Both the position numbers and the translations under genes were made by a program. The notes beneath the pieces are model-generated. The model saw only the letters and a list, made by a program, of their open reading frames with translations. It did no database searches and had not been told where the DNA came from. A stretch of 64,000 bases of DNA from Ridgeia piscesae (lineage: Eukaryota > Annelida > Polychaeta > Sabellida > Siboglinidae). Every line of letters starts with the position of its first letter. Within the stretch, counting starts at the first letter, position 1. The DNA is taken from NCBI GenBank assembly GCA_025642075.2, contig JAODUO010000940.1, positions 1 to 64,000 on the forward strand, given 5' to 3'. Of the stretch, positions 47,031 through 59,065 are shown piece after piece.

Positions 47031-47159
47031 GAGCTGAGACGGAGACGCACAGAAGTGAGCGTTGAACTAAGGAAGGCCAAGAAAGATGACCAATTGTCTA
47101 AGCGCAGGAACATGGCCTTCAACGAGGAGCCTGTCAGTCCACTGCAGGAACAGAACAAG
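47031..47159 (+). CDS. KPNA2: Importin subunit alpha, second coding exon (IBB domain)
   Basis: 43 codons, phase 0 at both ends, between a GTGCAG acceptor and an AAG|GTAAAC donor. It encodes the basic heart of the importin-beta-binding domain: [20 protein letters not shown], then LSKRRN. The two Arg/Lys clusters bind importin beta and, when free, fold back into the NLS groove as an autoinhibitor. The wording is closer to human KPNA2 ([20 protein letters not shown]) than to the KPNA1/5/6 or KPNA3/4 types, and SPLQE just after matches KPNA2 too. Codon use has more G and C than the surrounding AT-rich DNA, supporting function. Confidence 0.93.
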
Positions 47160-47255
47160 GTAAACCATTTTCAACACATGCGAATAACCAAACAAAAGTT
47201 ATGTTTGCAAATTGCAACAGAGCACAACTACTTGATGTCATATATTATTTGCCAG
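47160..47255 (+). other. Importin alpha intron 2 (96 bp)
   Basis: A short intron, GTAAAC to TATTATTTGCCAG. The open frame happens to run through it, but the residues do not match importins, and its removal leaves both exons in phase. Confidence 0.85.
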
Positions 47256-47437
47256 GTGACGGCCATGAACATGGCAGAGATCATCAGTGGCATCCAGAAC
47301 CCAGACCCACTAGTGCAATTCCAGTCAACTCAGGCTGCCCGCAAGCTCTTGTCCCGAGAGCGCCAGCCCCCCATTGATGACATCCTCAAGGCTGGTGTAG
47401 TCCCACAGCTTGTTGCCTTCCTTGCCTGTGTAGACAG
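47256..47437 (+). CDS. KPNA2: Importin subunit alpha, third coding exon (first ARM repeat)
   Basis: 60 codons plus two bases, ending at an AG|GTAAGT donor. It encodes the link to the armadillo domain and ARM repeat 1: MAEIISGIQNPDP, STQAARKLLSRERQPPIDD, LKAGVVPQLVAFL. The string TQAARKLLSRE(K/R)QPPID is almost identical to KPNA2. ARM repeats build the curved solenoid that holds NLS peptides; the NLS-binding Trp-Asn pairs lie in later repeats not present in this window. The next exon should start with the ...FESAWALTNIASG-type segment. I looked for it to the window end and did not find it, so the next intron is at least 16.5 kb or the gene is broken here. Confidence 0.94.
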
Positions 47438-48124
47438 GTAAGTGTCACACCCTGTGTAGATGACATTCCGTTGTAAATAATAAATTGACCATGAATCTAG
47501 GCAAAACTATATAAACAAGTGCTAAATTACTTTGATAATGGATAAAACTAGCTACTTAACCCTGCAGGTGACCAGGGGACTGTTTCACTAACATTTTTAA
47601 GTGCTCTTATCACTGATTTTGATCCATAAAATCGAAAGCTCACTTTACATAGGACCAAAATGAAAAATTGCATTTCACTATCCCGGTTATTTTGTCTGAT
47701 TGCACTGTTCACATGTTCTTGGTCTTTGAACACATCCACAGTTCAGACACAGGCTATGCGGCTACACGGACCCTTTCGATGTATTCAGAACATGCTTACA
47801 AGGATAGTTGTTGGGTCGAAACAAGTGCCATAATAAATTATTGTACGATATTCCGTCTTCTAGTCATCACAGGGAACAAGTATTATTTATCTTATGGTTC
47901 CACACGAATCAAATTTTGTTACAAAATTGAAGCCAGAGGTTTCGTGGAGGCCTGTCTAAGCGTCGGGTTCGCCACCATCTTCGGCTCATTTTATGAGTAA
48001 TATTGTATCGATTGTAGCCCCCTGAAGTTAATCCACGCAAGGACGCATACATTACAAACATTCTAATAATAATCATTATAAACCGAATAATTTTTAATAA
48101 AAAAATGCTTGTGTTTTTATTGTT

Positions 48125-50268
48125 TATTGGGCAAGGAATATTAATATAAAATGCCATTTTCGACTTAACACAACTTTTTAACTAATAGCTCAAATAATAT
48201 AATATTAACTGTTTCCATGGACAACAACATTTTGTACAAAATTTTTTACGGAGACATGAATGATACTTCGTCTTGAAAATGTAGAAATGTGTTATTTTGG
48301 CAAATTAGCACTTGACAAGAGACAAGCACCAAATAGAAAAACCCAATTGAAAGCAATACAAATATAAACGTGTGGAAGAAAAACTTTGACATTTGGACAT
48401 TTAAACAAGTTTCATTCCGGTATGTCATTTAAAAAATATTTTATATGCCTTTTTATTTATTTTCCCCGATTACCTTACCTCAGGGAAAAATCTCATAACT
48501 TCACAATTAAGAGGACTGTTAACCCATTTTATCCTGAAGCTAGTGGAGACGAGTTTCAGCCAGTTCCTGATAATTTCCTCAAACCAATCTGTCAGCATCA
48601 GATAAATTTAAAATGGACATAACTTTATTATTTCTCAATCAATTTTTAAATGTGATATACCTTTACAAAGTAGATAAAATAAACTATACAGTCGCATCGA
48701 CAAACTCATAGTTTTATCATATATATATTATATGTGGCATATGGCAAAACATGCCTAATAAATTCAAACCTATGTTGAGGTTTGTCACATTACTTTTCAC
48801 CCGACATTTTCGCCATGAAGGAAGCAACATGTCAATGAGCAAGTTGAGTTTATTTTATGTATGAAAATAAAGGTATACAACTTGTCCACACATCTTGGAT
48901 AATAATCTCATAATGTAAAAAATGTTGTAATACCCCCACGTCAGTTGACTGAATCGCCAACGTGTGGCGTCACTGAGCGGAATTATGCAAATTATTTAAA
49001 TATTTTCTGTCAACGATGTATAATTCTGTGGCTCATTTCTGATAACTAATAAAGAAGTACTCTAAAGTAACAACTTTGTTCAACATTTCAACATCACTTT
49101 ATTTATGAAGTAGTTACCGTCGTTGGAAATAATCTTAACTTTGTTTGGCGCCAAAAATACGGCGTGGAACGAGGTGGACGAAAATTGATGCCATTGTCGG
49201 TTGACCCACTTTGATGGCTTCAAAGTATGTCTTCACGGACAAATGTCGCATCAAATACCATAACCGTCCATCTTATATCGTCTATCCACTTGTCTGCCTT
49301 CTTGTCATCACCAGTATGAAGTAAATTAGCGGAGTTATCCTTCAAAATACGTCAACATTTAACTATCTTTGCGACTCGACGCCATCTTTGATTTCACTTT
49401 AGCTTGGGGTACCCGCTTTGTACTGCAAATACCCAAAGAACGGCGCTGATTGGTTGAAAAATATGAGTTTCCTAGTGATCCCGATATACTGACGTCATTC
49501 GGTGTTAACCATCCAATGGGATTCCAAAACGTCAGAGTGCAGGGAAGCCGTGTCAAGTGCAAACTCAGACCAGAATCGTATTCTGGATAAAAAGGGTAAC
49601 TACGACTAGAATCGTATTCCTGATAAAATGGGTTAATAAATACAAGTAATATTTATTCCCACACATATGATAACAATGATTAATAAAACATGGTTTACTC
49701 ATGTATTCGTTATCTATCAGTCTAATAAGTATATCAAGAACTGTATATAAAATAGGCTTGGGCAAGGATTGTTCACTCAAATTAACCATATTTCTGCATC
49801 GGTTTCTCATACAAGTATTACCTTCTCTGGAATAAATGTATATGACTAAGTCTCATTGTGTTGTCTCTTTACATGCCAAATCTAGTTCTGATTACTCCAT
49901 TATTACGCATTCAGTAGCATTTCAAAACAACCTACAAATCAACAAAATAACTGCCCGGGGCTATGTTATTACGCTAGCGTGAGCGCCTCACAGCGCATAC
50001 CATCAGGTTTAAAATTGAAGCGTAAACAGGCTTCAATACCAAACGTCGCGTGGTATCAATGTTTGACCAATACATTCAGAATAAAGAATATTTTGAAGAT
50101 AAATAATTGCTCTACCGATACACACTACGATGAATTAATAACAAAACGTCCGCTAAAACGCATGTGAACACAAGCATTTCCATCATGATTGTCTTTCAAT
50201 AAATAACTTCACCGTTCAGCATTAGAACATAATAAGTCATCTATGTTAAAACTAATATGTATTTTTTT
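48125..50268. repeat. Repeat family E, copy split by a TTAA element
   Basis: Reverse complement of 22163-23240 in two pieces (about 48125-48522 and 49633-50268), interrupted by a TTAA element. Near-identical strings include TTTCCATGGACAACAACAT and TATGTTATTACGCTAGCG. The join GACTG-TTAA-TAAATACA, after removing the insert, reproduces the empty site at about 22.82 kb. Confidence 0.9.
48523..49632. mobile_element. TTAA-type (piggyBac-like) element, copy B
   Basis: 1110 bp, ends CCCATTTTATCCTGAAGC and ...CCTGATAAAATGGG, TTAA duplicated at 48519-48522 and 49633-49636. Nonautonomous: the interior open frames have no transposase motif. It lacks the TA insertion found in copy A, so it also serves as that insertion's empty site (about 49054). 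Confidence 0.92.
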
Positions 50269-50939
50269 TGGCTTGGTTGGTATGGAAAAATATAAAAGCA
50301 TGTAATATAATATGAATTCAAGCATAAGGTGTTGTTATTCCCTTTAAGGTTGGTGTCACTTGGTGAATTTTGCTGTGTTTATTTATCAAAATAATGAATA
50401 TTATTGAATTGAATTTTATTTCGGTTACATATACACATGTGTCAGTGAGGTCATTGTAAATAGTGTACATAGTGTTATAGTCTGGATTAGGCTGCATGTA
50501 ATTAATTGTTAAAAGAAACTACCAGGTTTCTACGTTGATGTCGTTGCACAGCTTTTGTCAACAGAAAACATGACCAAAAACAATTATGTCACCCTGATGG
50601 TAAAATATCTTTTCATATATATATGAAGGGTAAGCTAATGATTGTGCAAGCACACAGCCAGTGATAGTTGTATGGGCATGCCGTATGTGTACTCAATAGA
50701 CAGAACAGCCAAAACAAAGCCATCTTGGCACTGAATTTGATCGAATGTTCTGCGACGTTCCATTGACTGTAAATGTACATTAATGTAGACATTATGCTCT
50801 CATATTGACGGACATGTTATATGATATCAATATTTAACTATGTGTGAAGTAGCAGTCTTGTGTGATGCATACGGCGAGCTGTAGATGATTTTAACCCTAC
50901 ATTTGGTATCATCAGATAGCTGACAGGTTTTTCAAGATG

Positions 50940-50994
<55 letters not shown>
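50940..50994. repeat. (TA)n microsatellite
   Basis: An almost pure TA dinucleotide run of about 50 bases. Confidence 0.95.
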
Positions 50995-50996
<2 letters not shown>

Positions 50997-51554
50997 GAGC
51001 AGATTGAATGGCAGCTAGCTAGCTAGACACACATGTGCGGACAAGTTGATGCCCAAATTTGGGTGGTTTACTACGCCTTCCGTGACAAATCACCGCATCC
51101 AATGATAAAGGTCTAACCCCCGCATACGTGGCACCAATAGAGAGCTCTGTTCTTGATGGATGGGATTTAATATAAAATGTAAAAACATTGTACAGATATA
51201 CATAAGATATAAATACAAAGTACTTTAAATATAGGGATGGCACAAAAAAGTGCAAGCACTTATTTCCATTGTGGTCCCCTCCTGCCCAATCTGGGAAAAA
51301 TAAACATGTGGGTGGGGCTGGACCAGCGAATCAAAACCAAATAGTAATATCACCATGATTATCTGACATAATAGAGATAGTATCGTTTTATTACAATAAA
51401 GAGTTCATTTGGCAGTAAAATGATGCCTCATTCATATTTCTAGGATAAGTATTTGCAGAGTTATGACCACCAGTCGACATTTCATCAGCTGTAAATGTAC
51501 GTTAATGTACATATTATGCTTTCACACTGACGGACATGTCAGACTGTATCCATA

Positions 51555-53921
51555 TGTGACCCAGCACAGCAAAATCAGGAATAAGTAGGAAAATCACTTT
51601 TTGAGTTAAAGGTACCATGTGAAAGGTAAATTTATGGGCTTTCTAATGGTACCAAACACAAATGTCTAGCTGTATTGGTCGCCAAGTTATTGTTTCATAA
51701 AGAGAAGGTGTACCAAGTCATTTTCTGAAAACCGATTCTGAGAAAAACAGCTTTAAAGTTTAATGAAGTATTTTAATACATTTGCAACATGAAGACAGCG
51801 CACAGGAATGTTCCAGAGATATCCCTTTTGAACATTCTGCACCAAATCGGAAATCGACAGTAAAATGTTTACAGAATCTAGCCATGTGTTCTGTCTGTTT
51901 CTGACACAGCAATACACAGTCACTGCTTCTTTTGTCATTTTTTGATGTGCCAATGGCAGCAGCCACTTCACGTGATGGGAAGACTGTTGCAGCAGTGGAC
52001 TGGTGCGGCTTCGGATGTGTCGGCTTTGCTCTGGACAGTTGATGTCCGCAAACTTCATTGATCTTGTAAAACAAACACTATTGGTGGATGTTGAGGCATG
52101 GGGGTGATGGTTCTGTAGGTAGAGCAGCAGGTGGGGGAGACTCCTCGCCTGTGCTGCAAATCGAACCGCTGTTTGTCATCGGATGGCTGCTTCCTGGCGA
52201 ACACGACACTGGGTTCTTGAGACGTAAACCTGATACAAAACAAACATAATGGTCTTAACTTCCCATATACAAAACATTTAATCCTGCAAAAGTTTATGTA
52301 ATGACTGTCCATTATTTCAAACTGGAGATATGGACAGTTGATCATTAAATCAGATGACATATACATAGTGAGCCCAGCAGCTAGGTAAATAAGCAGGCTA
52401 ACAGCATAATTGACGAATACCTTGGATCATTTAGAGTCAGCTCTGAAGATTATAAACCATCCATCCCATTCGTTAACTGCTCTAAATCAGTAAATCAAAA
52501 TGTTTTCTTTCTTACCTGTTACAAAACATTACTCCCCTCCCCTAATAATAAAAAATATTCTACCTAATAAATGTGATCATTAATTTCATGAAGATCTACG
52601 ATAATAACAAGCAGGTATAAATAAGTTAAAAACATAATTCTAAATGAGTCATGGTACTAGTATATTACCGTACTAGTACATTACCAGTGACATTGATACT
52701 CTCACACTCACAGCAAAGCCACGGGTTTATGTGAGTCATTGCATGTCATTGTTAGAGAGCTCAATGTGACAATGAGTGAGGCTGAGCCTGCCATCACAGC
52801 AAAACAGTCAATAGAGCTAGTATAACTTACCCTCAGTCTGGCTGTCATCTCCTTTGCATTCGTTCGGGCTGTCAAACATTTTTGCCAATCCATGAATTGT
52901 TGACAGCAGGGTCTAGCATAAAACACCTGCAACCGCAGATGAATCTACGAACGTGTTCAAGTTCTTGGTATAAATCTACGAGTACATTTTCAGCAGCGTT
53001 AAAATTGGCGTTGCGATCCATGATCGAAGCTGTCAATGTCAGCTGTCACTTGGTATTAGTCTTCCTCGCCACTTTTGCACTCAGCGCCAAAACGACACTC
53101 CCTGCTTCACTATTGTTGTCTGACACGTAGGAATCCAGTAAACTCTCCATCCGATACGCACCCAGTAGTTGTGTCAAAAAGATTCGTTGTCAAACACTCC
53201 GCGCAGATTTTGCCATCGCGGCCATCGCTGAGCGCTAGGCCTAGGTCGATCGATGTCTATGTCACGCTGCTGTGCAACATCCATACTGTTGTTGAGCCTA
53301 TCACTGCACAGGTTAAAACCTATGTAACTAACAACTAATATTACGGCACTGACAACTTAATAATAAATTGGAATTCGCAGATTTTATGCAAAATCGATGT
53401 CCGATGCACCCGATGTCGAAGCAAAACAAACATGGCTTCGCGTGGGTTTAAAGGTCAGCCGCCAATCAGCGGGGCGCATTATATCACGTGATTTCGCCAA
53501 CGTGCTCTTGTTTACGTTTTAGCCCCGTTTTCAAGCATTTTAATTGGCTTTATACTGACATGTGACAAATTTTGCGCGTGGGAATACATCCCATAATAGT
53601 TCAGCTTCAAAACGATACCAATATGGCAGGGGTAGGCAGGACGTACGGCGGACACGATGCATCTGAATGAAGCACATTTTTCGTTCTTCGTTCTCACTGA
53701 GATCGACATAGCTGTTCCAAATATCTCTTTTTAGCAATGTTATAACTCGTTTTATGATGTTATAACAGCATAATAGTAATCTACGATAACTACATTAACT
53801 AAATTCACCTATATCTGAAAATCGACCTTTCCATCCAAAAATACCCATTCGCGCACTTTGAAGCTGATTTGCCAGGTTCGACAATCCCGACTTATTCCTG
53901 ATTTTGCTGTGCTGGGTCACA
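51555..53921 (-). mobile_element. 2.37 kb DNA element with about 34-bp TIRs and decayed exons
   Basis: TIRs start TGTGACCCAGCACAGCAAAA on the left (51555) and are matched by ...TTTTGCTGTGCTGGGTCACA on the right (ending 53921), continuing through AATCAGGAATAAGT; TA flanks both ends. Minus-strand exon-like pieces: 52927-53021 (ATG, MDRNANFNAAENVLVDLYQE..., ending GCAG|GTGTTT), about 52830-52885 ending at GGGTAAGT, about 52085-52232 (Pro/Ser-rich, after a TATCAG acceptor) and about 51760-52060 (FPSREVAAAIGTSKNDKRSS). I do not recognise a transposase, so the superfamily is open. Confidence 0.65.
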
Positions 53922-54179
53922 TATATAGCTGTGTGCGGTTTCGGAGTCATGTGAGTTCAACAACTGATTGTAGGATGATTTAAACAAGTGTTCCGCAAAA
54001 CATTCCGCATTTTACACGTCAAGAATACGTAAAAGACGGCACAAAGACCCCAGTTGCGTTAGACCCCAGTGTCGGGTTAGTTCATTGGCAAACAGTCATC
54101 TTTCATCCATATCTTCAACAATTCCATTAGATTTGTTTTTAAATTCTTATATAAAAAAAATGTCTTGGGTCAGACCCTA

Positions 54180-56075
54180 CGTATGATGAGCTGTGCAACA
54201 GCGGAGATCATTTTACTTTTGTGTGCCAACAATGCTAATTTTACGCCCTCCTGTTCGCCAATGACATGACCGACGACCATTTCAGTGACATTCCTGAGAT
54301 TACCACGCCATCAAACGTCGATGAAGGACGTTTTCTGGATGGCATTGACATCGAATCCGACAAATTTAACCGTTTTTTTAAAGAAAAGGCTTGCATTTGA
54401 TACATCTTAATACCAGGAGCTTACTGCCAAAACTGGACGAATTAAATGTTCTCGCTTCTAAAACAAAGGCAGCTGTGTGATTGGTGTGATTGTGACTCGG
54501 TTGAGGACTCCGAGGTCGAACTGTCGGGATATTCAATCCTCCGTCATGACCGTAACCAGAACGGAGGTGGTGAATGCATTTATCTCCGAAGCGACCTTGC
54601 GTTCAATCCACGTCAAGACTTACAAACCGACGGTATGGAGTATGTTTGGGCGGAAGTCCTGCCTAAAACACATCCCATTTTGACAGGGATCTGTTACAGG
54701 CCACCGAGACATTGTGATTTTTACAAACTGTTAGAATTGTCTTTTAATTAAGGAAACGATTTTAATGAATGTATTCTGCTTTATTTTTATTTTTTTAAAG
54801 ATTTTAATACTAATGTTTTAGTGCCATCTAGTAACAATATTCTTGTTAATGTTCTTCGTAATTTTGAACGTGTATTTGGTTTTAAGCAATTGATCACAGA
54901 ACCAACCAGAGTGTAATAATAGTGAATCTGCTATTGATGTTATCTTAGTAACTGACCATGAGAAAGTGTGTCAGTCAGGTGTCCTAAATGTTGGTATTAG
55001 TGATCATTTCATAACTTATTATACGAGGAAGGTAAACAGAGCTCTGGTAAACAAACAATACCTTTCGAATGCGATTGTTCTAAACATTAGTGGTGTAGGT
55101 GTTGATAAACTCTCTATATGTTGGTTTAGATCGTATGTGACGGGTACAGTACAGGTTACCGATGTCTATGGAACAATGTCTGGCTAAAGGTATCACTTGC
55201 GGCGTGCCACAAGGTTCTATACTTGGGCCTGTGTTATTTCTGTTGTACGTAAATGTTATGTCTGCTGCAGTTAAATGCAAGCTATTGTTGTATGCGGACG
55301 ATTCAGTCTTGCTTGCCTCAGGAAAGGATTTGGTAGAAATTTAGGGAATCCGTGAATGACTGGTTAATAAGTTATCGTTCCATCTGGGTAAAACACAATC
55401 AATTGTGTTTGGAACAAGGAAAAAATGATGCAAGTGTAACACTCTTACTATTGTATGTAATAGAAATGTCATTGAATCGAAGTCAACCGACACCCATTTA
55501 GGCATAACTTTAAATCGGTCTCTTTCTGGTGATGTCCTTTCTAAAATTTCAAACAAACGTATTTTTGTATAGGAACGCCAGAAAGTTTAATATGGAAACA
55601 AAAAAAATACTAGTTTCATCTTTGATTCAATGTAATTTCGATTACACATGTTCGGCATGGTATAGCGAATTGTCGAAAAAAGTGCATAATGCATAAAAAG
55701 TCAGAACAAGATTGTCCGATTTTTTTTAAATGCCCCACCGAGATTCCATGTCGGTGCTAATGAATTTAAGACTGTTGGTTTACTACCTGTTGAATATCGA
55801 GTAGAACAGTTAAAACTGGGCCACATGTTCAATATTATAAATCTAAAGGCACCAGAATATTTAAGAACAAATGTCGAAATGGTACACCATAAATACCCTA
55901 TAAGAGCCAGCAACTTCGCATGTGTCATTCCAAGAGTGAAGGGTTCTGGGCAAACTTCCTTTTTTATTCCAGCATATGCCACTGGAACAAACTGCCTACC
56001 GAAATAAAGCAATGTCAAGTTAAAAACAGTTTTAGATAATGGTAACAACCCGACTATACAGCAGATTGATGGCTA
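54180..56075 (+). pseudogene. Decayed LINE: zinc-finger-like leader, endonuclease, RT
   Basis: In order: a PHD-like tail (TYDELCNSGDHFTFVCQQC, about 54178-54234) and FANDMTDDHFSDIPEIT; AP-endonuclease pieces (SGYSILRHDRNQNGGGECIY, VWAEVLPKTHPILTGICYRP, about 54500-54710); SAIDVILVTDHEKV and VGISDHF (54930-55010); reverse transcriptase with GVPQGSILGPVLFLLYVNV and the catalytic LLLYADDSVLLASG (about 55198-55325); then C-terminal pieces (LIQCNFDYTCSAWY, LPVEYRVEQLKLGHMFNIIN) to about 56010. The catalytic YADD is intact, but there are many frameshifts and stops and the reverse transcriptase N-terminus is largely missing, so it is dead. The order fits CR1/Jockey-group LINEs whose protein starts with a PHD-like finger. 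Confidence 0.85.
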
Positions 56076-56244
56076 ACGAATTATCATAAAGTGGCATTTT
56101 AAATACTTTTTTGTTAATTTAATCTTACTACTTACTATCATGTTATTATATTTTAGTAGAGGACCTTTTATGTTAGCACATTGTTTTATTGATGACATTT
56201 GTTTACCTGTCTTTGAAAATATTTACATTTTAATTAATGTATTA

Positions 56245-57227
56245 CAGTGGAACCCCTCATTTAAGACCAAATCAGAGTGGGGCGGTCTTAAAAGAGGGGT
56301 GGTCTCTCGTGAGGGGTTTGCAACATTCAACACTAGGGGGCGCTTACAACGACTAACATTAACACTAGGAGGCGCTTACAACCACTAAGTAGTAAAATAG
56401 ACAAACTAAAAAGTAGAAAATAAAAATGAGATAACATAATTTATTAACAACAAATTTATTTATTATGTTTATTTTATGTGTGACACGTTTTAGTATAAGT
56501 TTAATGTTGAATTTTTTTCTAAATAATATCTGATAAAAAGTATCCTCATTTTGAATCGTTTTTTGATAATATCTGATAAAAAGTATTCTCATTTAAGTTA
56601 TTTCAAATTCGGTCTGAGGGGCTAACAAGTACTGCCACCTCACGGCGTCTGTGTAATAGCGGTCGCCATCTTGTTCTTTCCAGCGCCGCAAAACGATCTT
56701 TTACTTTCTGATCTAATCATGAAAACGACCTCTTACGCGTAGCTACCGACGGTGACCATTTCTTGATGTCTTGCTGGCAAGTTCTTGCACTAGTTTGTTT
56801 CGTGAATTTTATTTGTTTCAATAATGTAAGTGATTTAATTTTATAACATAGTGTGTGTTTATAAATATATAAGATATGTGAGGAAAGTCTAGCAGCTGTT
56901 AGATGTCGTTTTCAGGATTCGGTCAGAAAGTAAAAGATCGCCAAAATGAATGGTCGTCATCAGGTGATTTATTGTTTTTATGGCATTGTGCGCATTAGTT
57001 ATGCGTTTAATGAGAGTTCATTGCGATATTTAGGTTTAAAAATGTGCTGGCCACCTATCGGATGGTCGTTCGTCAGGGGTAAAATTCAAATTGCCATGGT
57101 CGTTGGTCGCGTCTGCCGGGTGGTCGTTGGTGAGGGAACGTTTATACAGCATAGACATTCCGTCAATGAAAAAACTCGTAAAAAGCAGGTGGTCGTAAAT
57201 GAGGGTGGTCGTCCGTGAGGAGTTCTG
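56245..57227. mobile_element. TA-type (pogo/Tigger-like) element, copy 2
   Basis: Left end CAGTGGAACCCCTCATTTA after TA (56243-56244); right end eroded to GAGGAGTTCTG before TA (57228-57229). About 983 bp, collinear with copy 1 (38889-40181), with a deletion of about 300 bp in the middle. It sits just beyond the LINE remnant and 90 bp before TTAA copy C. No transposase. Confidence 0.85.
56330..56376 (+). promoter_or_regulatory. Two CTCF-like motifs in TA element copy 2
   Basis: ACACTAGGGGGCGCT at 56330-56344 (14 of 15 consensus positions) and ACACTAGGAGGCGCT at 56362-56376 (13 of 15), again 32 bp apart, equivalent to the pair in copy 1. Confidence 0.5.
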
Positions 57228-57322
57228 TATTATGTTTTTATGTATGTATTTTTTTCTTAAATTCATTCTTAGTATTTTTTGGAGGACCACATTGGAAACA
57301 AGTGTGCTATTGTGTGCTTTAA

Positions 57323-58362
57323 CCCATTTTATCCTGAAGCTAGTGCAGACGAGTTGCTGCCAGTTCCTGATCATTTCCTCAAACCAATCTGTCAGCATTA
57401 AAAAATGACAGGCCTTCATTTTAAATGGACATAACTTTATTATTTCTCAATCAATTTTTAAATGTGATATACCTTTAGAAAGTAGATAAAATAAACTATA
57501 CAGTCGCATCGATAAACTCATAGTTTTATAATATATATTATATGTGGCATATGGCAAAACATGCCTAATAAATTCAAACCTATGTTGAGGTTTGTCACAT
57601 TACTTTTCACCCGACATTTTCGCCATGAAGGAAGCAACATGTCAACGAGCAAGTTGAGTTTATTTTATGCATTAATCTCTGCTGAAAATAAAGGTATACA
57701 ACTGAATCGCCAACGTGTGGCACCGCTGAGCAGAATTATGCAAATTTTGGAATTCTGTGCCTCATTTCTTATAACTAATAAAGAAGTACTATAAAGTAAC
57801 AACTTTGTTCAATATTTCAACATCACTTTATTTATGAAGTAGTTACCGTCGTTGGAAATATTCTTAACTTTGTTTGGCGCCAAAAATACGGCGTGGAGCG
57901 AGGTTGGCGAAAATGGATGCCGTTGTCGGTTGACCCGCTTCGATGGCTTCAAAGTATGTCTTCACGGACAAATGTCGCATCAAATACCATAACCGTCCAT
58001 CTTATATCGTCTATCCACTTGTCTGCCTTCTTGTCATCACCAGTATGAAGTAAATTAGCGGAGTTATCCTTCAAAATACGTCAACATTTAACGATCTTTG
58101 CGACTCGACGCCATCTTTGATTTCACTTTAGCTTGGGGGTACCCGCTTTGAACTGCAAATACCCACAGAACGGCGCTGATTGGTTGAAAAATATGAGTTT
58201 CCTAGTGATCCCGATATACTGACGTCATTCGGTGTTAACCAGCCAATGGGATTCCAAAACGTCAGAGTGCAGGGAAGCCGTGTCAAGTGCAAACTACGAC
58301 TAGAATCGTATTCCGGATAAAAAGGGTAACTACGACTAGAATCGTATTCCGGATAAAATGGG
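57323..58362. mobile_element. TTAA-type (piggyBac-like) element, copy C
   Basis: 1040 bp with the same ends as copies A and B, TTAA at 57319-57322 and 58363-58366. Internal deletions relative to copy B (near 57700), and a duplicated ACTACGACTAGAATCGTATT stretch near the right end. Nonautonomous. Confidence 0.92.
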
Positions 58363-58671
58363 TTAATCTATCCTCGGTAAATATTATATATATGCTTATT
58401 TCGTTATTTGCTTATGCACTGAATACATTTTTTTATTTGCATGTATTATGATGTTTTACCAAATAAACTCACTCACCTAGCGATGGCCTTATAGATAGTT
58501 TATCGCTACACATTCCTTATTTTGTTCTGTATTCCTGTATATATCATGTATAAAAAAATTATTTCAGTAATTTTTTATTGAAGACACACTACACTGACCT
58601 TCAAATACCAACAAATTATAACCAGTTTGCTACCAACCTTTGTGAGGTGTAGATGGCACGTGTGGTAAGGA

Positions 58672-59065
58672 TGGGACGATTATTTTATTTGTATTCGAAA
58701 TTTTGAATGTTTTCATGCTATTTGATTCGAAATTCGAAAATTAGCAGCTACATAAACGAATATTGCTTGAACGAATATTTTCCTTCATGTCCTCCACTGC
58801 AAAATCAGTCCCGGTTTTTAACTTTCTGACTTAACTATGAAAAAGACTACAACCACCAAACTACTGCTCACATACCTTATATGTATACAAACAATAGGTT
58901 ACAAAATTAAATCACTAATATCGGTATAGCGTCGAGGATTCTTGTTAGCAGTGTCGGGTTAAGGTCTAAGGTTAGGGTTTCGGGTAAATTTAGGTTTAGT
59001 TAGGGTTAGGGATACTTTATGGTTAGCATAAAAGCGGAATTTGTGAAGGTAATTTATTTAGCGAT
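58672..59065. repeat. Composite of two dispersed repeats
   Basis: 58672-58745 is an inverted copy of the AAGGATGGGACGA end family (compare 46.6 and 63.6 kb). 58810-59065 matches the GGTTAGGG repeat at 44.0 kb. Its left part (TTTAACTTTCTGACTTAAC, then ATACCTTATATGTAT) also resembles 39310-39420 inside TA element copy 1. Confidence 0.55.

Noticed and set aside
47668..48000. 110-codon frame right after the importin exons
   Set aside because: Does not match importin ARM repeats; no acceptor in phase with the preceding donor.
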